Shown piece by piece: positions 43,075 to 51,639 of a stretch of DNA of 64,000 nucleotides (its first letter is position 1; every line of letters begins with the position of its first letter). The notes below the pieces were generated by a model that worked only from the letters and a program-made list of their open reading frames with translations, ran no database searches and was not told where the DNA came from. A program made the translations under genes and the position numbers. Source of the DNA: Pseudacidovorax sp. RU35E (GTDB taxonomy: Bacteria > Pseudomonadota > Gammaproteobacteria > Burkholderiales > Burkholderiaceae_C); contig NZ_FTMY01000006.1 of NCBI RefSeq assembly GCF_900156165.1, positions 248,001 to 312,000 of the forward strand, written 5' to 3'.

Positions 43075-43469
43075 GACCGTGCCTTGGCGTCCGCCGGAGG
43101 CGAGCGCCGGAAGAGCTGCACCACATGCCCCTCGGGATCGCGCAGCGACAGCACCGCGCCATGCGGGCCCATGTCGCGCAGGCCCAGCACTTGGCCGCCG
43201 GCCGCCGCGATGCGCTCGGCGGCGCCATCGAAGTCCGCCACCTCGAACACCATCACCGCGCCCGAGGTGGCGGGCGCCGCCTCCTCGCGGCAGGCGAGCG
43301 AGACATTGCCGCCGCCCACGCCGTACTGGTACCAGCGCTCGCCATCAGCGAACTTGAGCGACAGGCCCAGGGCCTCGCTGTAGAAGGCATGCAGCGCGGC
43401 CGGTTGCTCGGCCACCAGGTAGACATTCTGCAACCGCGTGGGCGCGAAGGCCCTGGCCGGGGCGCTCAC
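43071..43469 (-). CDS. VOC (glyoxalase/dioxygenase superfamily) protein
   Basis: A 132-residue vicinal-oxygen-chelate protein. TRLQNVYLVAEQPAALHAFY, AVMVFEVADFDGAAERI and SLRDPEGHVVQLFRRSP show a paired beta-alpha-beta(3) module. The metal ligands of glyoxalase I (H/E pattern) are only partly visible; the first position is Asn/Tyr rather than His. It could be an isomerase, lyase or binding protein. Embedded in the catabolic operon by ATGA overlaps. Confidence 0.87.
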   Translation of the reverse strand: MSAPARAFAPTRLQNVYLVAEQPAALHAFYSEALGLSLKFADGERWYQYGVGGGNVSLACREEAAPATSGAVMVFEVADFDGAAERIAAAGGQVLGLRDMGPHGAVLSLRDPEGHVVQLFRRSPPADAKARS

Positions 43470-44233
43470 AGCGAGGTCTCCGAGGCACCGCCGTCCAGCC
43501 GCAGCACCTCTGCATTGAGAAAGCGCGCCTCGTCGCTGGCGAGGAAGACGATGGCATCCGCGATGTCCTGCACCGTGCCCAGCCGGCCCAGTGGCGTGCG
43601 GGCGATGCGCCTGGCATCCAGCTCGGCATTGCGGTTGCGCACCGTGCCTTCGGTGGGCACGGCGCCGGGTGCCACCGCATTGACGCGGATGCGGCGTGCA
43701 CCGAGGTCGGCCGCGGCGGCGCGGGTGATGCCCAGCACGCCGGCCTTGATGCCGCTGTAGACCACCGAGCGCATCGGCGACTTGAAGGCCGCGACGGAGG
43801 CCACATTGATGATGGCGCCGCCCCGTTCGGCATCCATGGCCTCGGCCGCGGCCTGGATGCCCCAGATCACCGACTTGAAGCCGATCTCCACCATGCGGTC
43901 CATCACCTCGGGCGTGATCTCCGCCACCGTCTGGTAGCGCACCCAGGCGGCGTTGTTGACCATCACGTCGAGCCGGCCGGCGTCGGAGGCGAAACGCTGC
44001 ACCGCCTCGCGCATGCCGTCGCGGGTGGAGACGTCGCAGGGCAGGCCGATGGCCTGGCCGCCCGCGGCGCGCACCGCTGCCACGGCGTCTTCCACGAACT
44101 CGGGCTTGAGGTCATTGATGCCGACGACGGCGCCGCGCGCCGCCAGGGCCAGCGCCGTGGCACGGCCGATGCCGTGGCCGGCGCCGCTGATGAAGGCCGT
44201 GCGGCCCGTCAGTGGGGAAAGGGTGGCGGTCAT
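43466..44233 (-). CDS. SDR-family NAD(P)-dependent oxidoreductase
   Basis: A 255-residue classical SDR. The cofactor motif is GAGHGIGRATALALAARG; NNAAWVRYQ and catalytic Ser/Tyr/Lys in NVASVAAFKSPMRSVVYSGI then KAG, and PGAVPTEGTV follow. The D in INDLKP near residue 40 favours NAD. It would oxidise a 3-hydroxyacyl or alcohol intermediate. Its start overlaps the acyl-CoA synthetase stop by 4 bp. Confidence 0.92.
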   Translation of the reverse strand: MTATLSPLTGRTAFISGAGHGIGRATALALAARGAVVGINDLKPEFVEDAVAAVRAAGGQAIGLPCDVSTRDGMREAVQRFASDAGRLDVMVNNAAWVRYQTVAEITPEVMDRMVEIGFKSVIWGIQAAAEAMDAERGGAIINVASVAAFKSPMRSVVYSGIKAGVLGITRAAAADLGARRIRVNAVAPGAVPTEGTVRNRNAELDARRIARTPLGRLGTVQDIADAIVFLASDEARFLNAEVLRLDGGASETSL

Positions 44234-46374
44234 GCGTGAACGTCCTTCTCGGTCTTGGAGGTGGGCACCAGCAGCGCATCGAGCGCAAAGGCACCCTGGC
44301 CGGCGTCGAGCACCACCAGCGGGTTGATGTCGATCTCGGCCACGTCGTCGGCATGCCGGGCGGCAAAGCGCGACAGCGCGGCGATGGCCTGGGCGGCGGC
44401 GGCCACGTCCGCCTTGGGGCGGCCGCGCGCGCCGTCCAGCAGCGCGAAGGATTGGAGCGAACGCAGCATGGCCTCGGCACCGGCCGCATCGACGGGTGCG
44501 GGGCGCAGGGCCACGTCCTTCCAGATCTCGGCATGGATGCCGCCCAGGCCGACCATGACCATGGGCCCGAAGACGGGATCGGTCTTGGTGCCCAGGATCA
44601 GCTCGCAGCCGGCCGGCGCCATCTGCGCCACCAGCACGCCGTCGATGCGGGCATGGGGCGCCTTGTCGGCGACGCGGGCCCGCATGGTGTCGTGCGCGTC
44701 GATGAGCTGGCCCTCGCTGCGCACGTCCACCACCACGCCCCCCACCTCGGTCTTGTGGGCGATGTCGGGCGAGACGATCTTCAGCACCACCGGGAAGCCG
44801 ATGGCGCGTGCCGCGGCCACCGCCTCGTCGCGCGTGGTGGCGACCACCTCGCGCAGCACCGGCAGGCCGGCGGCGGCCAGGGCCGCCTTGGCGCTGGCCT
44901 CGGTGGCGAAGGCTTCGGCCGCAAGGGGCGCGCGTGGCATCGTTTCGACGGTCGGTTGTTGCGCGGACTGCGTGCCCAGCGTCGCCAAAGCCGCCACGGT
45001 GGCGCAGGCGGCGTCGATGCCCTCGATGGCCGGGATGCCCAGCGCGTCCAGTTGCCGCCGCACCTCCGCAGGCGCCCGCGCGCACAGCACGATGAGCCGC
45101 TGCGGATGCCGCTCGCGCATCTGCGTGAGCGCGGCCAGGAAGACGTCGCGCAGCCGCGGCACATGGAAGGCATTGGCCGACTGAAGCAGCAGCGTGTCGC
45201 AGACCGGATCGGCAGCCACAGCGTCCAGCACCTGGGCCAGCACTTCGGGCCGGCTGGAGACCTGGGCCGTCATGTCCACCGGATTGGCCGGTGCCGCGAA
45301 GGCCACCGCCTGCAGGATGCGCTGCTGGGTGGCCTCGGCCAGGCGCGGCAGCGTCAGGCCTTGCGCACTGGCCGCATCGGCCAGCAGCACGCCGAAGCCG
45401 CCCGAGGCCGTGAGCACCGCGATGCGCCGGCCCTTGGGCAGACGGCCTTCGCCGAGCACGGCCAGCGCATGGCCCACGTCCAGCAGCTGCTCGATGCTGG
45501 GCACGCGCAGGGCGCCGCCCTCGCGCAGCACGGCGTCGAACACCGCATCGGAGCCGGCCAGTGCGCCGGTGTGCGAGGCCGCTGCGGCGCTGCCGGCTTC
45601 GGAGACGCCGACCTTCAGCACCACCAGGGGCTTCCCCGCGGCGCGGGCCAGGGCCATCGCGCGGCGCAGCTTGTCGCCGTCGCGGCAGGTTTCCATGCAG
45701 CAGAGGATGACGCGGGTGCCCGGGTCGGCCGCGGCCGAGGCGATGGCATCGGCGATGTCCACGTCACACTCGTTGCCGGTGGTCAGCATGCGGCTGATGC
45801 CCAGGCCTCGCTCGGACGCGAGGCGCAGCGTGTAGCTGCCCAGGTTGCCGCTTTGCGAGACGATGCCCACGGGCCCCGGCGCAGGAAAGGCGGACTCCAG
45901 CGCCACCGAGAAGGTGGCGATGCTCTTCGCCGGCACGCCGATGGCGCCCAAACAGTTGGGACCCACCACGCGCAGGCCGGTGTCGCGGGCGATGCGGCCG
46001 ATCTCGGCCTGCAGCCGCGCCCCGGCCTCGCCCATCTCGGAGAAGCCTGCGGAGAGCACCACGGCCGCCTTCACGCCGCGGGCGGCGCAGTCGCGCACGG
46101 CCTGCGGCACGCTCTCGGGCGGCACGGCGATGACGGCCAGCTCGGGCGCCTCGGGCAGCGCAGCCACATCGGGGTAGGCGCGCAGCGACTGCACCTCGGC
46201 CGCCTTGCGGTTGACCGGGTAGATCGCGCCCGCGAAGCCGTACTTGCGCAGGAACTGCAGCGGCCGGCCGCCGATCTTGGTCACGTCGTCGGACGCGCCC
46301 ACGATGGCGATGGAACGCGGCGCGAACAGCGCCTCCAGGCCGTGGCCGACGTCGATGTCGGGGCGCATGCTCAT
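44230..46374 (-). CDS. NDP-forming acyl-CoA synthetase (acetate--CoA ligase family)
   Basis: 714 residues, fused alpha and beta parts of the ADP-forming acyl-CoA synthetase family. The alpha part has CoA_binding PRSIAIVGASDDVTKIGG and phosphohistidine region SQSGNLGSY; the ATP-grasp part is GFPVVLKIVSPDIAHKTEVG with VMVGLGGIHAEIWKD and EIDINPLVV. The family joins carboxylic acids to CoA, and members include pimeloyl- and feruloyl-CoA ligases. Its place upstream of an enoyl-CoA hydratase and acyl-CoA dehydrogenases suggests it activates the pathway acid. 4-bp overlap at each end. Confidence 0.92.
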   Translation of the reverse strand: MSMRPDIDVGHGLEALFAPRSIAIVGASDDVTKIGGRPLQFLRKYGFAGAIYPVNRKAAEVQSLRAYPDVAALPEAPELAVIAVPPESVPQAVRDCAARGVKAAVVLSAGFSEMGEAGARLQAEIGRIARDTGLRVVGPNCLGAIGVPAKSIATFSVALESAFPAPGPVGIVSQSGNLGSYTLRLASERGLGISRMLTTGNECDVDIADAIASAAADPGTRVILCCMETCRDGDKLRRAMALARAAGKPLVVLKVGVSEAGSAAAASHTGALAGSDAVFDAVLREGGALRVPSIEQLLDVGHALAVLGEGRLPKGRRIAVLTASGGFGVLLADAASAQGLTLPRLAEATQQRILQAVAFAAPANPVDMTAQVSSRPEVLAQVLDAVAADPVCDTLLLQSANAFHVPRLRDVFLAALTQMRERHPQRLIVLCARAPAEVRRQLDALGIPAIEGIDAACATVAALATLGTQSAQQPTVETMPRAPLAAEAFATEASAKAALAAAGLPVLREVVATTRDEAVAAARAIGFPVVLKIVSPDIAHKTEVGGVVVDVRSEGQLIDAHDTMRARVADKAPHARIDGVLVAQMAPAGCELILGTKTDPVFGPMVMVGLGGIHAEIWKDVALRPAPVDAAGAEAMLRSLQSFALLDGARGRPKADVAAAAQAIAALSRFAARHADDVAEIDINPLVVLDAGQGAFALDALLVPTSKTEKDVHA

Positions 46375-47132
46375 CGTCCCTTGTAGACCGGTGGGCGCTT
46401 TTCAAGGAAGGCCTGGCGGGCCTCCTTGGCGTCCTCGGTGCGCGACAGCGCCATGGTGAAGTTCTGCTCCACGCGGTAGCCGTCGCGCTGGGGCATCAGG
46501 TCCATCATGTTGGCGGCCTGCTTGGCATAGGCCACGGCCAGCGGCGCCTTGGACGCGATGTCCTGCGCGATCTCCATGGCCAGCGGCATCAGCTGATCGG
46601 CCGGCACCACCTCGTCGAGCACGCCGCGGCGGTACAGCTCGGCGGCCGACACCTTCATGCCGGTGAAGAACATGCGCCGCGTGAACGAGCGGCCCACCAG
46701 CGTGCGCAGCATCGAGACGCCGCCGGCCAGGCCGACGTTGATCTCGGGCATGGCGAAGGTGGCGTCCTCGCTGGCCAGGAAGATGTCGCAGGCCGCCATC
46801 AGGCCGAAGCCCGCGCCCAGCGCCGGGCCGTTGATGGCCGCGATCACCGGCTTGGCGCATTCGCGGATGGCATTGCCCGTCTCGCGGGTCCAGCGGTTGT
46901 GGTCGAGGAAGTCGCCCGCCTTGTCGGCGTTCGGCCGGTCCTTGAGGTCGGCACCGGCGCAGAAGGCCTTGCCGGTGCCGGTGAGGATGGCCACGCGCAC
47001 GTCGCTGCGTTCGGAGATCTCGTCGAAGGCGGCGATGAGGTCGCGGCGCGAGGCGCGGTCGAGGGCGTTGACGGGCGGCTTGTCCAGCCGCACGACGGCG
47101 ATGTATTCGGAGACTTCGAGGTGGATGCTCAT
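46371..47132 (-). CDS. Enoyl-CoA hydratase/isomerase family protein
   Basis: 253 residues, crotonase fold. VRLDKPPVNALDRASRRDLI at the start, ILTGTGKAFCAGADLKD (oxyanion hole), AINGPALGAGFGLMAACDIF and FAMPEINVGLAGG. A catalytic Glu is in the PEINVGL region as in ECH. It hydrates or isomerises a CoA thioester made by the acyl-CoA dehydrogenases encoded just upstream. It overlaps both neighbouring genes by 4 bp. Confidence 0.93.
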   Translation of the reverse strand: MSIHLEVSEYIAVVRLDKPPVNALDRASRRDLIAAFDEISERSDVRVAILTGTGKAFCAGADLKDRPNADKAGDFLDHNRWTRETGNAIRECAKPVIAAINGPALGAGFGLMAACDIFLASEDATFAMPEINVGLAGGVSMLRTLVGRSFTRRMFFTGMKVSAAELYRRGVLDEVVPADQLMPLAMEIAQDIASKAPLAVAYAKQAANMMDLMPQRDGYRVEQNFTMALSRTEDAKEARQAFLEKRPPVYKGR

Positions 47133-48244
47133 CGCGCGCTCCCAGGGAGGGTGTTGGCAGAAGAAGGGGTGGAGGAAGCGGGGGCCGCATGCAGCAGCAC
47201 GGCGAGCTGGGTCAGCCGGTCGCCGTAGCGGAACTCCGAGGCGATCAGCCGCTGGGCCAGGCGGGTGGCCAGCACCTCCTCGCTCAGGCCCATGCCGCCG
47301 TGCATCTGGATGGCCGCCTCGGCCGCGGCGCGCGCCGTCTCGGCGATGGAGAGCTTGGCCAGCTGCAGCGTGCGGCGCAGCTGGGGCGCGGCCGACTCCT
47401 GCGCCTGGAAGGCATGCACCACCAGGCCCTGGGCGCACTGCGCCTTGACGTACATGTCGGCCACGCGGTGGCGCAGCACCTGGAAGGTGGCGAGCGCCAC
47501 GCCGAACTGCCGGCGTTCCTGCAGGTGCGTGATCGTGTGGCGGATCAGCGCGGCCTGCGCCGCGACGGTGTCGACCAGCGTGAGCAGCAGGGCCGCGTCG
47601 CCCGCGTCGGCCAGCGCGGCGCGCAGCGGCTCGCCCTGCATCAGCAGGGCGGTGGCGGGCACCGAGACACCGGTCAGCACGAAGTCCGCGCCTTGCCGGC
47701 CTTCCATGGTGCGGTAGCGGGCGGCGGGGGCGCCGATGCGCTCCGCATCGACGAGGAAGAGCGCCGGCGCGCCGTCCAGCGTGGCGGCGGCCAGCCAGTG
47801 GCTGGCGGGCAGCGTGGCGTCCACGCCGTCCACGCGGCCGTCGAGCACGAAGCCGCTTTCGCTGCGGACCGCACGCAGGGTGCCGTCTTCGGGCAGATGC
47901 GACAGCGCGGCCAGCGGCGCGATCTGCACCTCGGACTCGGCCACGGCCTGCAGCCAGGGCCCGGCCACCTCGGCCGGCGCGGCACGCAGCAGCAGCGGCA
48001 CCACGGCGCAGGTCTCGATCACGGGCAGTTGCAGGCCCTGGGCGGCCAGGCCCTCGACCACGCTGGCGAGGTCGGCCAGCGTGCCGCCGACGCCGCCGTC
48101 GGCCTCGGGCACGAGCGTGGCAGTCCAGCCCAGTTCGCGCACGGGGTCGCCGGGCAGGGTGGCGCTGTGCTGATGGTCCTGCGCAAAGCGGTCGGCCGCG
48201 TCGAAGAGCATGCCGGGGAAGAGCGGGGAGAAGTGGTTCGACAT
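47129..48244 (-). CDS. Acyl-CoA dehydrogenase (shorter, divergent subunit)
   Basis: 371 residues. N-terminal helices are followed by the beta domain and C-terminal four-helix bundle (RRQFGVALATFQVLRHRVAD, IQMHGGMGLSEEVLATRLAQ). It lacks several residues of the canonical FAD/substrate motifs and is typical of the smaller partner in heteromeric acyl-CoA dehydrogenases (PimD-like). The adjacent longer dehydrogenase (48249) is the natural partner. It lies 4 bp after that gene. The active-site base cannot be assigned by eye. Confidence 0.88.
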   Translation of the reverse strand: MSNHFSPLFPGMLFDAADRFAQDHQHSATLPGDPVRELGWTATLVPEADGGVGGTLADLASVVEGLAAQGLQLPVIETCAVVPLLLRAAPAEVAGPWLQAVAESEVQIAPLAALSHLPEDGTLRAVRSESGFVLDGRVDGVDATLPASHWLAAATLDGAPALFLVDAERIGAPAARYRTMEGRQGADFVLTGVSVPATALLMQGEPLRAALADAGDAALLLTLVDTVAAQAALIRHTITHLQERRQFGVALATFQVLRHRVADMYVKAQCAQGLVVHAFQAQESAAPQLRRTLQLAKLSIAETARAAAEAAIQMHGGMGLSEEVLATRLAQRLIASEFRYGDRLTQLAVLLHAAPASSTPSSANTLPGSAR

Positions 48245-48248
48245 GGGC

Positions 48249-49412
48249 TCAGGCTCCCAGCAGCGCGTTGGCGATCACGTTGCGCTGCACCTCGGAGGTG
48301 CCACCGGCGATGGTGCGGGCGCGGGTGAACATGTAGTTCTGGATCCAGGTGGCGGCGGGCAGCTCCTCGCCGCCGGCCTCGGCCAGGAAGCGGTGCGCGG
48401 CCTCGGGGCCGACCGCGTCGAGGGCGATGGTGGTCAGGCGCTGCGCCACGTCGGCGCAGGTCATCTTGATGGCCGAGGGCTGCACGCCCAGTGGCCGCTG
48501 GTGGATCAGGTCGTCGGTGGCGCTGGCCATCATCACGCGCGCCCCCTGCAGCTCGGCCTCGCACAGCAGCAGCTTGTGCTGCAGCACGCCGAAGTCGCGC
48601 CGGCTGCCGGCCGCCTGCGCGGCCTGCTGCAGCAGCGCCGAGACCTGGCGGTGCATCAGTGCCAGCCGGGCCACGTTGGCCGGGGGCAGGCGCTCGCGTT
48701 CCAGCAGGAACTTGGCGCAGGTCCAGCCCTTGCCTTCCTCGCCGATGAGGTTGTCGGCACGCACGCGCACCTCGTCGAAGAAGACCTCGTTGAGGTGGTG
48801 CCAGCCGTCGATGGTGCGGATGGGCCGCACGGTGATGCCGGGCGTGTCCATGGGCACCAGCAGCAGCGAGATGCCCTCCTGCTTCTTCGCCTCTTTCGAG
48901 GTGCGCACCAGCATGTAGATCATGCTGGCCTCGTGCGCGTGGGAGGTCCAGATCTTCTGGCCATTGACCACCCAGTGCTCGCCATCGCGGCGGGCGCTGG
49001 TCTGCAGCGAGGCCAGGTCGGAGCCCGAACCGGGCTCCGAATAGCCCTGGCACCACCAGTCCGCGCCATCCAGGATGCGCGGCAGGAAGCGCGCCTTCTG
49101 CTCGGGCGTGCCGAAGCGGATGATGACCGGGCCGATGTGGCCCAGGCCATGGTGGTACAGCGGCGGGCAGTCGTTCTCGGCCATCACCTCTTCGAAGATC
49201 AGGCGCTGGCGGATGTCCCAGCCGGTGCCGCCGACTTCCACCGGCCAGCTGGGTGCGCCCCAGCCGCGGTCGTTCAGGATCTTCTGCCAGGCCTGGTACT
49301 CGCGCTTGGTGATCTTCTGGCCGGCGGCCACCACGGCCCGGATCTCCGGCGGGCAGGCCTCGCGGGCGAAGGCCTCCAGTTCACGCCGGAACGCGGCGTA
49401 GTCGATGGACAT
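48249..49412 (-). CDS. Acyl-CoA dehydrogenase (larger subunit)
   Basis: 387 residues with the full family pattern. Motifs are WCQGYSEPGSGSDLASLQT (FAD), VVNGQKIWTSHAHEASM, and C-terminal IAGGTSEVQRNVIANALLG. The beginning (YQAWQKILNDRGWGAPSWP) and PVEVGGTGWDIRQRLIFEE fit PimC-like enzymes for dicarboxylic or branched acyl-CoA. Together with the next gene it should introduce a double bond into a CoA-bound intermediate. It follows the flavin reductase gene by 68 bp. Confidence 0.92.
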   Translation of the reverse strand: MSIDYAAFRRELEAFAREACPPEIRAVVAAGQKITKREYQAWQKILNDRGWGAPSWPVEVGGTGWDIRQRLIFEEVMAENDCPPLYHHGLGHIGPVIIRFGTPEQKARFLPRILDGADWWCQGYSEPGSGSDLASLQTSARRDGEHWVVNGQKIWTSHAHEASMIYMLVRTSKEAKKQEGISLLLVPMDTPGITVRPIRTIDGWHHLNEVFFDEVRVRADNLIGEEGKGWTCAKFLLERERLPPANVARLALMHRQVSALLQQAAQAAGSRRDFGVLQHKLLLCEAELQGARVMMASATDDLIHQRPLGVQPSAIKMTCADVAQRLTTIALDAVGPEAAHRFLAEAGGEELPAATWIQNYMFTRARTIAGGTSEVQRNVIANALLGA

Positions 49413-49480
49413 CGTGTCTCCTCGTCTCTCTCATTCGGACCGCCCCAGGCGCACGGGCCACGGGGCGGAAGGAGCGGCGC

Positions 49481-50422
49481 TCAGCCGCGGCGCAGCTGGT
49501 CGATCAGCGCATCGAGCGCGGCGGCAGCGCCTTCGGCATCGCGGGCGCGCAGGTGGCGCACCACGGCGCGCCGCAGCGGGTACAGGTCGGGCCGCGCGCG
49601 CACCGACAGCACATGGGTCATGCGCTCGCGCAGCACCGTGGTCATGGTCTGGGCCATGAGCATCAGCGCGTCGTTGTGGCCAGCAGCGGCGATGGCGCCG
49701 AAGAAGGCGCTGGCCGAGTCGATGCGGGCCTTGAGCGGTGCATCCTCGGGATGGGCCTCGATCAGCGCGGCGGCCGCCTCGATGGCGTCGATCTCGTCCT
49801 CGCTCGCGCGTTCGCACGCCAGGCGCAGCAGCCGGCCGTAGAGCGTGCGGTAGGCCTCGTCCACGTCGGCATCGCCCATGCCGCCCTGCACCACGCGCTG
49901 ACGCAGCGACTCGGCCAGGCGCATGTAGGCGCCCTTGTAGAACACCAGCGCCTGCTCGCCGGTGCCGGCGCCCAGGTGGTGAACCTCGCCGATGAAGATG
50001 ACATGGTCGCCCGCGTCATGGGCGGCGAACAGGCGGCATTCGAAGCTGGCCAGGCAGTCGTCCAGCAGCGGCATGCCCAGCTCGCCCTCGCGCCAGGCCA
50101 CGCCCTCGAACTTGTGCTCGATCCTGCTGGAGGCGAAGCGGCCCGACAGCGCGTCCTGGTGCTCGCCCAGGATGTGGATGGCGAAGCCCTCGGCCTGCTG
50201 GAAGGTTTCCAGCAGGCGGCTGGCCTTGCGCAGGCTGAACAGCACCAGCGGCGGCTCCAGCGAGACCGAGCTGAAGCTGTTGCAGGTCAGCCCCGCGGGC
50301 TGGCCGTCGGCCGTGCGCGTGGTGACGATGGCCACGCCGGTCGGGAAGCAGCCCAGGTGCTGGCGCAGCAACGTGGGCTCGATGGCGGGCCGGGTGCGTT
50401 CGGCGGTGGCAAGCGCGGTCAT
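49481..50422 (-). CDS. Flavin reductase domain fused to an FCD (GntR-type ligand-binding) domain
   Basis: 313 residues. Residues 1-165 are a HpaC-like flavin reductase: LRQHLGCFPTGVAIVTTRTA, AGLTCNSFSSVSLEPPLVLF and LSGRFASSRIEHKF. The C-terminal part (about 175-310) has the FCD helical fold of FadR/GntR regulators (YGRLLRLACERASEDEIDAI, SASAFFGAIAAAGHNDALM, HVLSVRARPDLYPL), without the DNA-binding domain. It should supply reduced flavin to the LLM monooxygenase encoded immediately upstream, perhaps gated by a ligand bound to the FCD part. Some known reductases carry a MarR-like C-terminal domain with such a role. Confidence 0.9.
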   Translation of the reverse strand: MTALATAERTRPAIEPTLLRQHLGCFPTGVAIVTTRTADGQPAGLTCNSFSSVSLEPPLVLFSLRKASRLLETFQQAEGFAIHILGEHQDALSGRFASSRIEHKFEGVAWREGELGMPLLDDCLASFECRLFAAHDAGDHVIFIGEVHHLGAGTGEQALVFYKGAYMRLAESLRQRVVQGGMGDADVDEAYRTLYGRLLRLACERASEDEIDAIEAAAALIEAHPEDAPLKARIDSASAFFGAIAAAGHNDALMLMAQTMTTVLRERMTHVLSVRARPDLYPLRRAVVRHLRARDAEGAAAALDALIDQLRRG

Positions 50423-50442
50423 GGCAGGCCTCGGCGTGCGGC

Positions 50443-51537
50443 TCAGGCGGTGGCCAGCTCGGGCTGGGCGGCCGCGGCGCGGTGCGGCGGATCGTTGGCG
50501 ATCTCCTGCTGCACGGTCGGGATGATGACCTCGGCCCAGGTGCGCAGCTGGCGCAGCATGGTCGGGTGGTCGAAGTCGCCCATCTGCGTCTGGAAGCAGT
50601 AGTGCACCGGCTTGAGCGTGCGGATCTCGTTGACCACGCGCTCGATCACCGTGTCGATGCTGCCCACGGGCAGCAGGGCGCGCATTTCGTCCAGCGTCGG
50701 CTCGCCCTCGACGATGCCTTCCTCGACCTGGTAGTCGTCGGCGATCTGCGCCGTGCGCCGCTTGAGGCTGACGGCGATGCGGCGCTGGTAGCGGGCGCAG
50801 TCCAGGTACTTCTCGACCTCGTCCTTGTCGTTGCTGGCGTAGGCGGCGCGCAGCAGGCCCACGGGCACGGCGGCAGGGTCCTTGCCCTCCTGCGTGGCCA
50901 CGCGGTCGATGAGGGCGCGGGTGCCGGCCAGCTTCTCCAGGCCGCCATCGCCGCCGGAGACGAACACATGGTGATTGCCGCGCACCGCGCGGGCGACGAA
51001 GCTCGGATCGACGCTCGTGATCCACATCGGCGGGCCGGGCTGCTGCACGGCGCGCTGGCTGATGGCGCTCATCGGCTGCTGGTAGTACTGGCCGTCGTAG
51101 CTGAACTTGGGCTGCTTGAGGCCCATTTCCAGCATGTCGAGCATCTCGAAGGTGCGGGCCTTGGCCGTGTCCAGCGCGACGCCGAAGCGCTCGAATTCGA
51201 AGTGCTGGTAGCCCGAGCCGATGCCCAGGTTGAGCCGGCCGTTGGACAGCTGGTCCACCATCGCCACGTCGGCGATCAGGCGGGCCGGCGTGTACAGCGG
51301 CGCCACCACGATGCCCGTGCCCAGGCGGATGCGGCGCGTGGCGGCCGCGCAATGCGCGATCATCGTCAGCGGCGACGAGCACATGCCGTAGTTGCTGAAA
51401 TGGTGCTCGGCATACCATGCCGCGCCGAAGCCCAGCTCGTCCGCCAGACGCGTCTGTTCGACGGCGTCCCGCAGGATCTCGTGCGAGGTCTTATGTTTGT
51501 TTCGCTGCTGCATCAGAATGAAGATTCCGAAGTCCAT
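50443..51537 (-). CDS. LLM-class flavin-dependent monooxygenase
   Basis: 364 residues, bacterial luciferase-like fold. MDFGIFILMQQRNKHKTSHE, AWYAEHHFSNYGMC and IRLGTGIVVAPLYTPARLIA are typical; RLNLGIGSGYQHFEFERFGV is the FMN-region hallmark. Together with the reductase encoded next it would form a two-component oxygenase acting on the first substrate of the operon. It is the first gene of the operon, 102 bp from the divergent lysR gene at 51640. The ATG at 51537 starts the conserved N-terminus. Confidence 0.94.
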   Translation of the reverse strand: MDFGIFILMQQRNKHKTSHEILRDAVEQTRLADELGFGAAWYAEHHFSNYGMCSSPLTMIAHCAAATRRIRLGTGIVVAPLYTPARLIADVAMVDQLSNGRLNLGIGSGYQHFEFERFGVALDTAKARTFEMLDMLEMGLKQPKFSYDGQYYQQPMSAISQRAVQQPGPPMWITSVDPSFVARAVRGNHHVFVSGGDGGLEKLAGTRALIDRVATQEGKDPAAVPVGLLRAAYASNDKDEVEKYLDCARYQRRIAVSLKRRTAQIADDYQVEEGIVEGEPTLDEMRALLPVGSIDTVIERVVNEIRTLKPVHYCFQTQMGDFDHPTMLRQLRTWAEVIIPTVQQEIANDPPHRAAAAQPELATA

Positions 51538-51600
51538 GGCCGTTGCTCCTGATCGTTGGTTCGTGACGTGGATCAATGCTAGGAACGCCCCGGCCTGCCA

Positions 51601-51616
51601 GCGCACCGTCATGCGC
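51601..51616. promoter_or_regulatory. Inverted repeat in the LysR - monooxygenase divergent region
   Basis: GCGCA-CCGTCA-TGCGC, a 5-bp perfect dyad 24 bp before the lysR start and 64 bp before the monooxygenase start. It may be an operator of the LysR regulator; no clear T-N11-A match was found. Confidence 0.35.
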
Positions 51617-51639
51617 ACACCTTCTTTGCGTCTTTCGAA

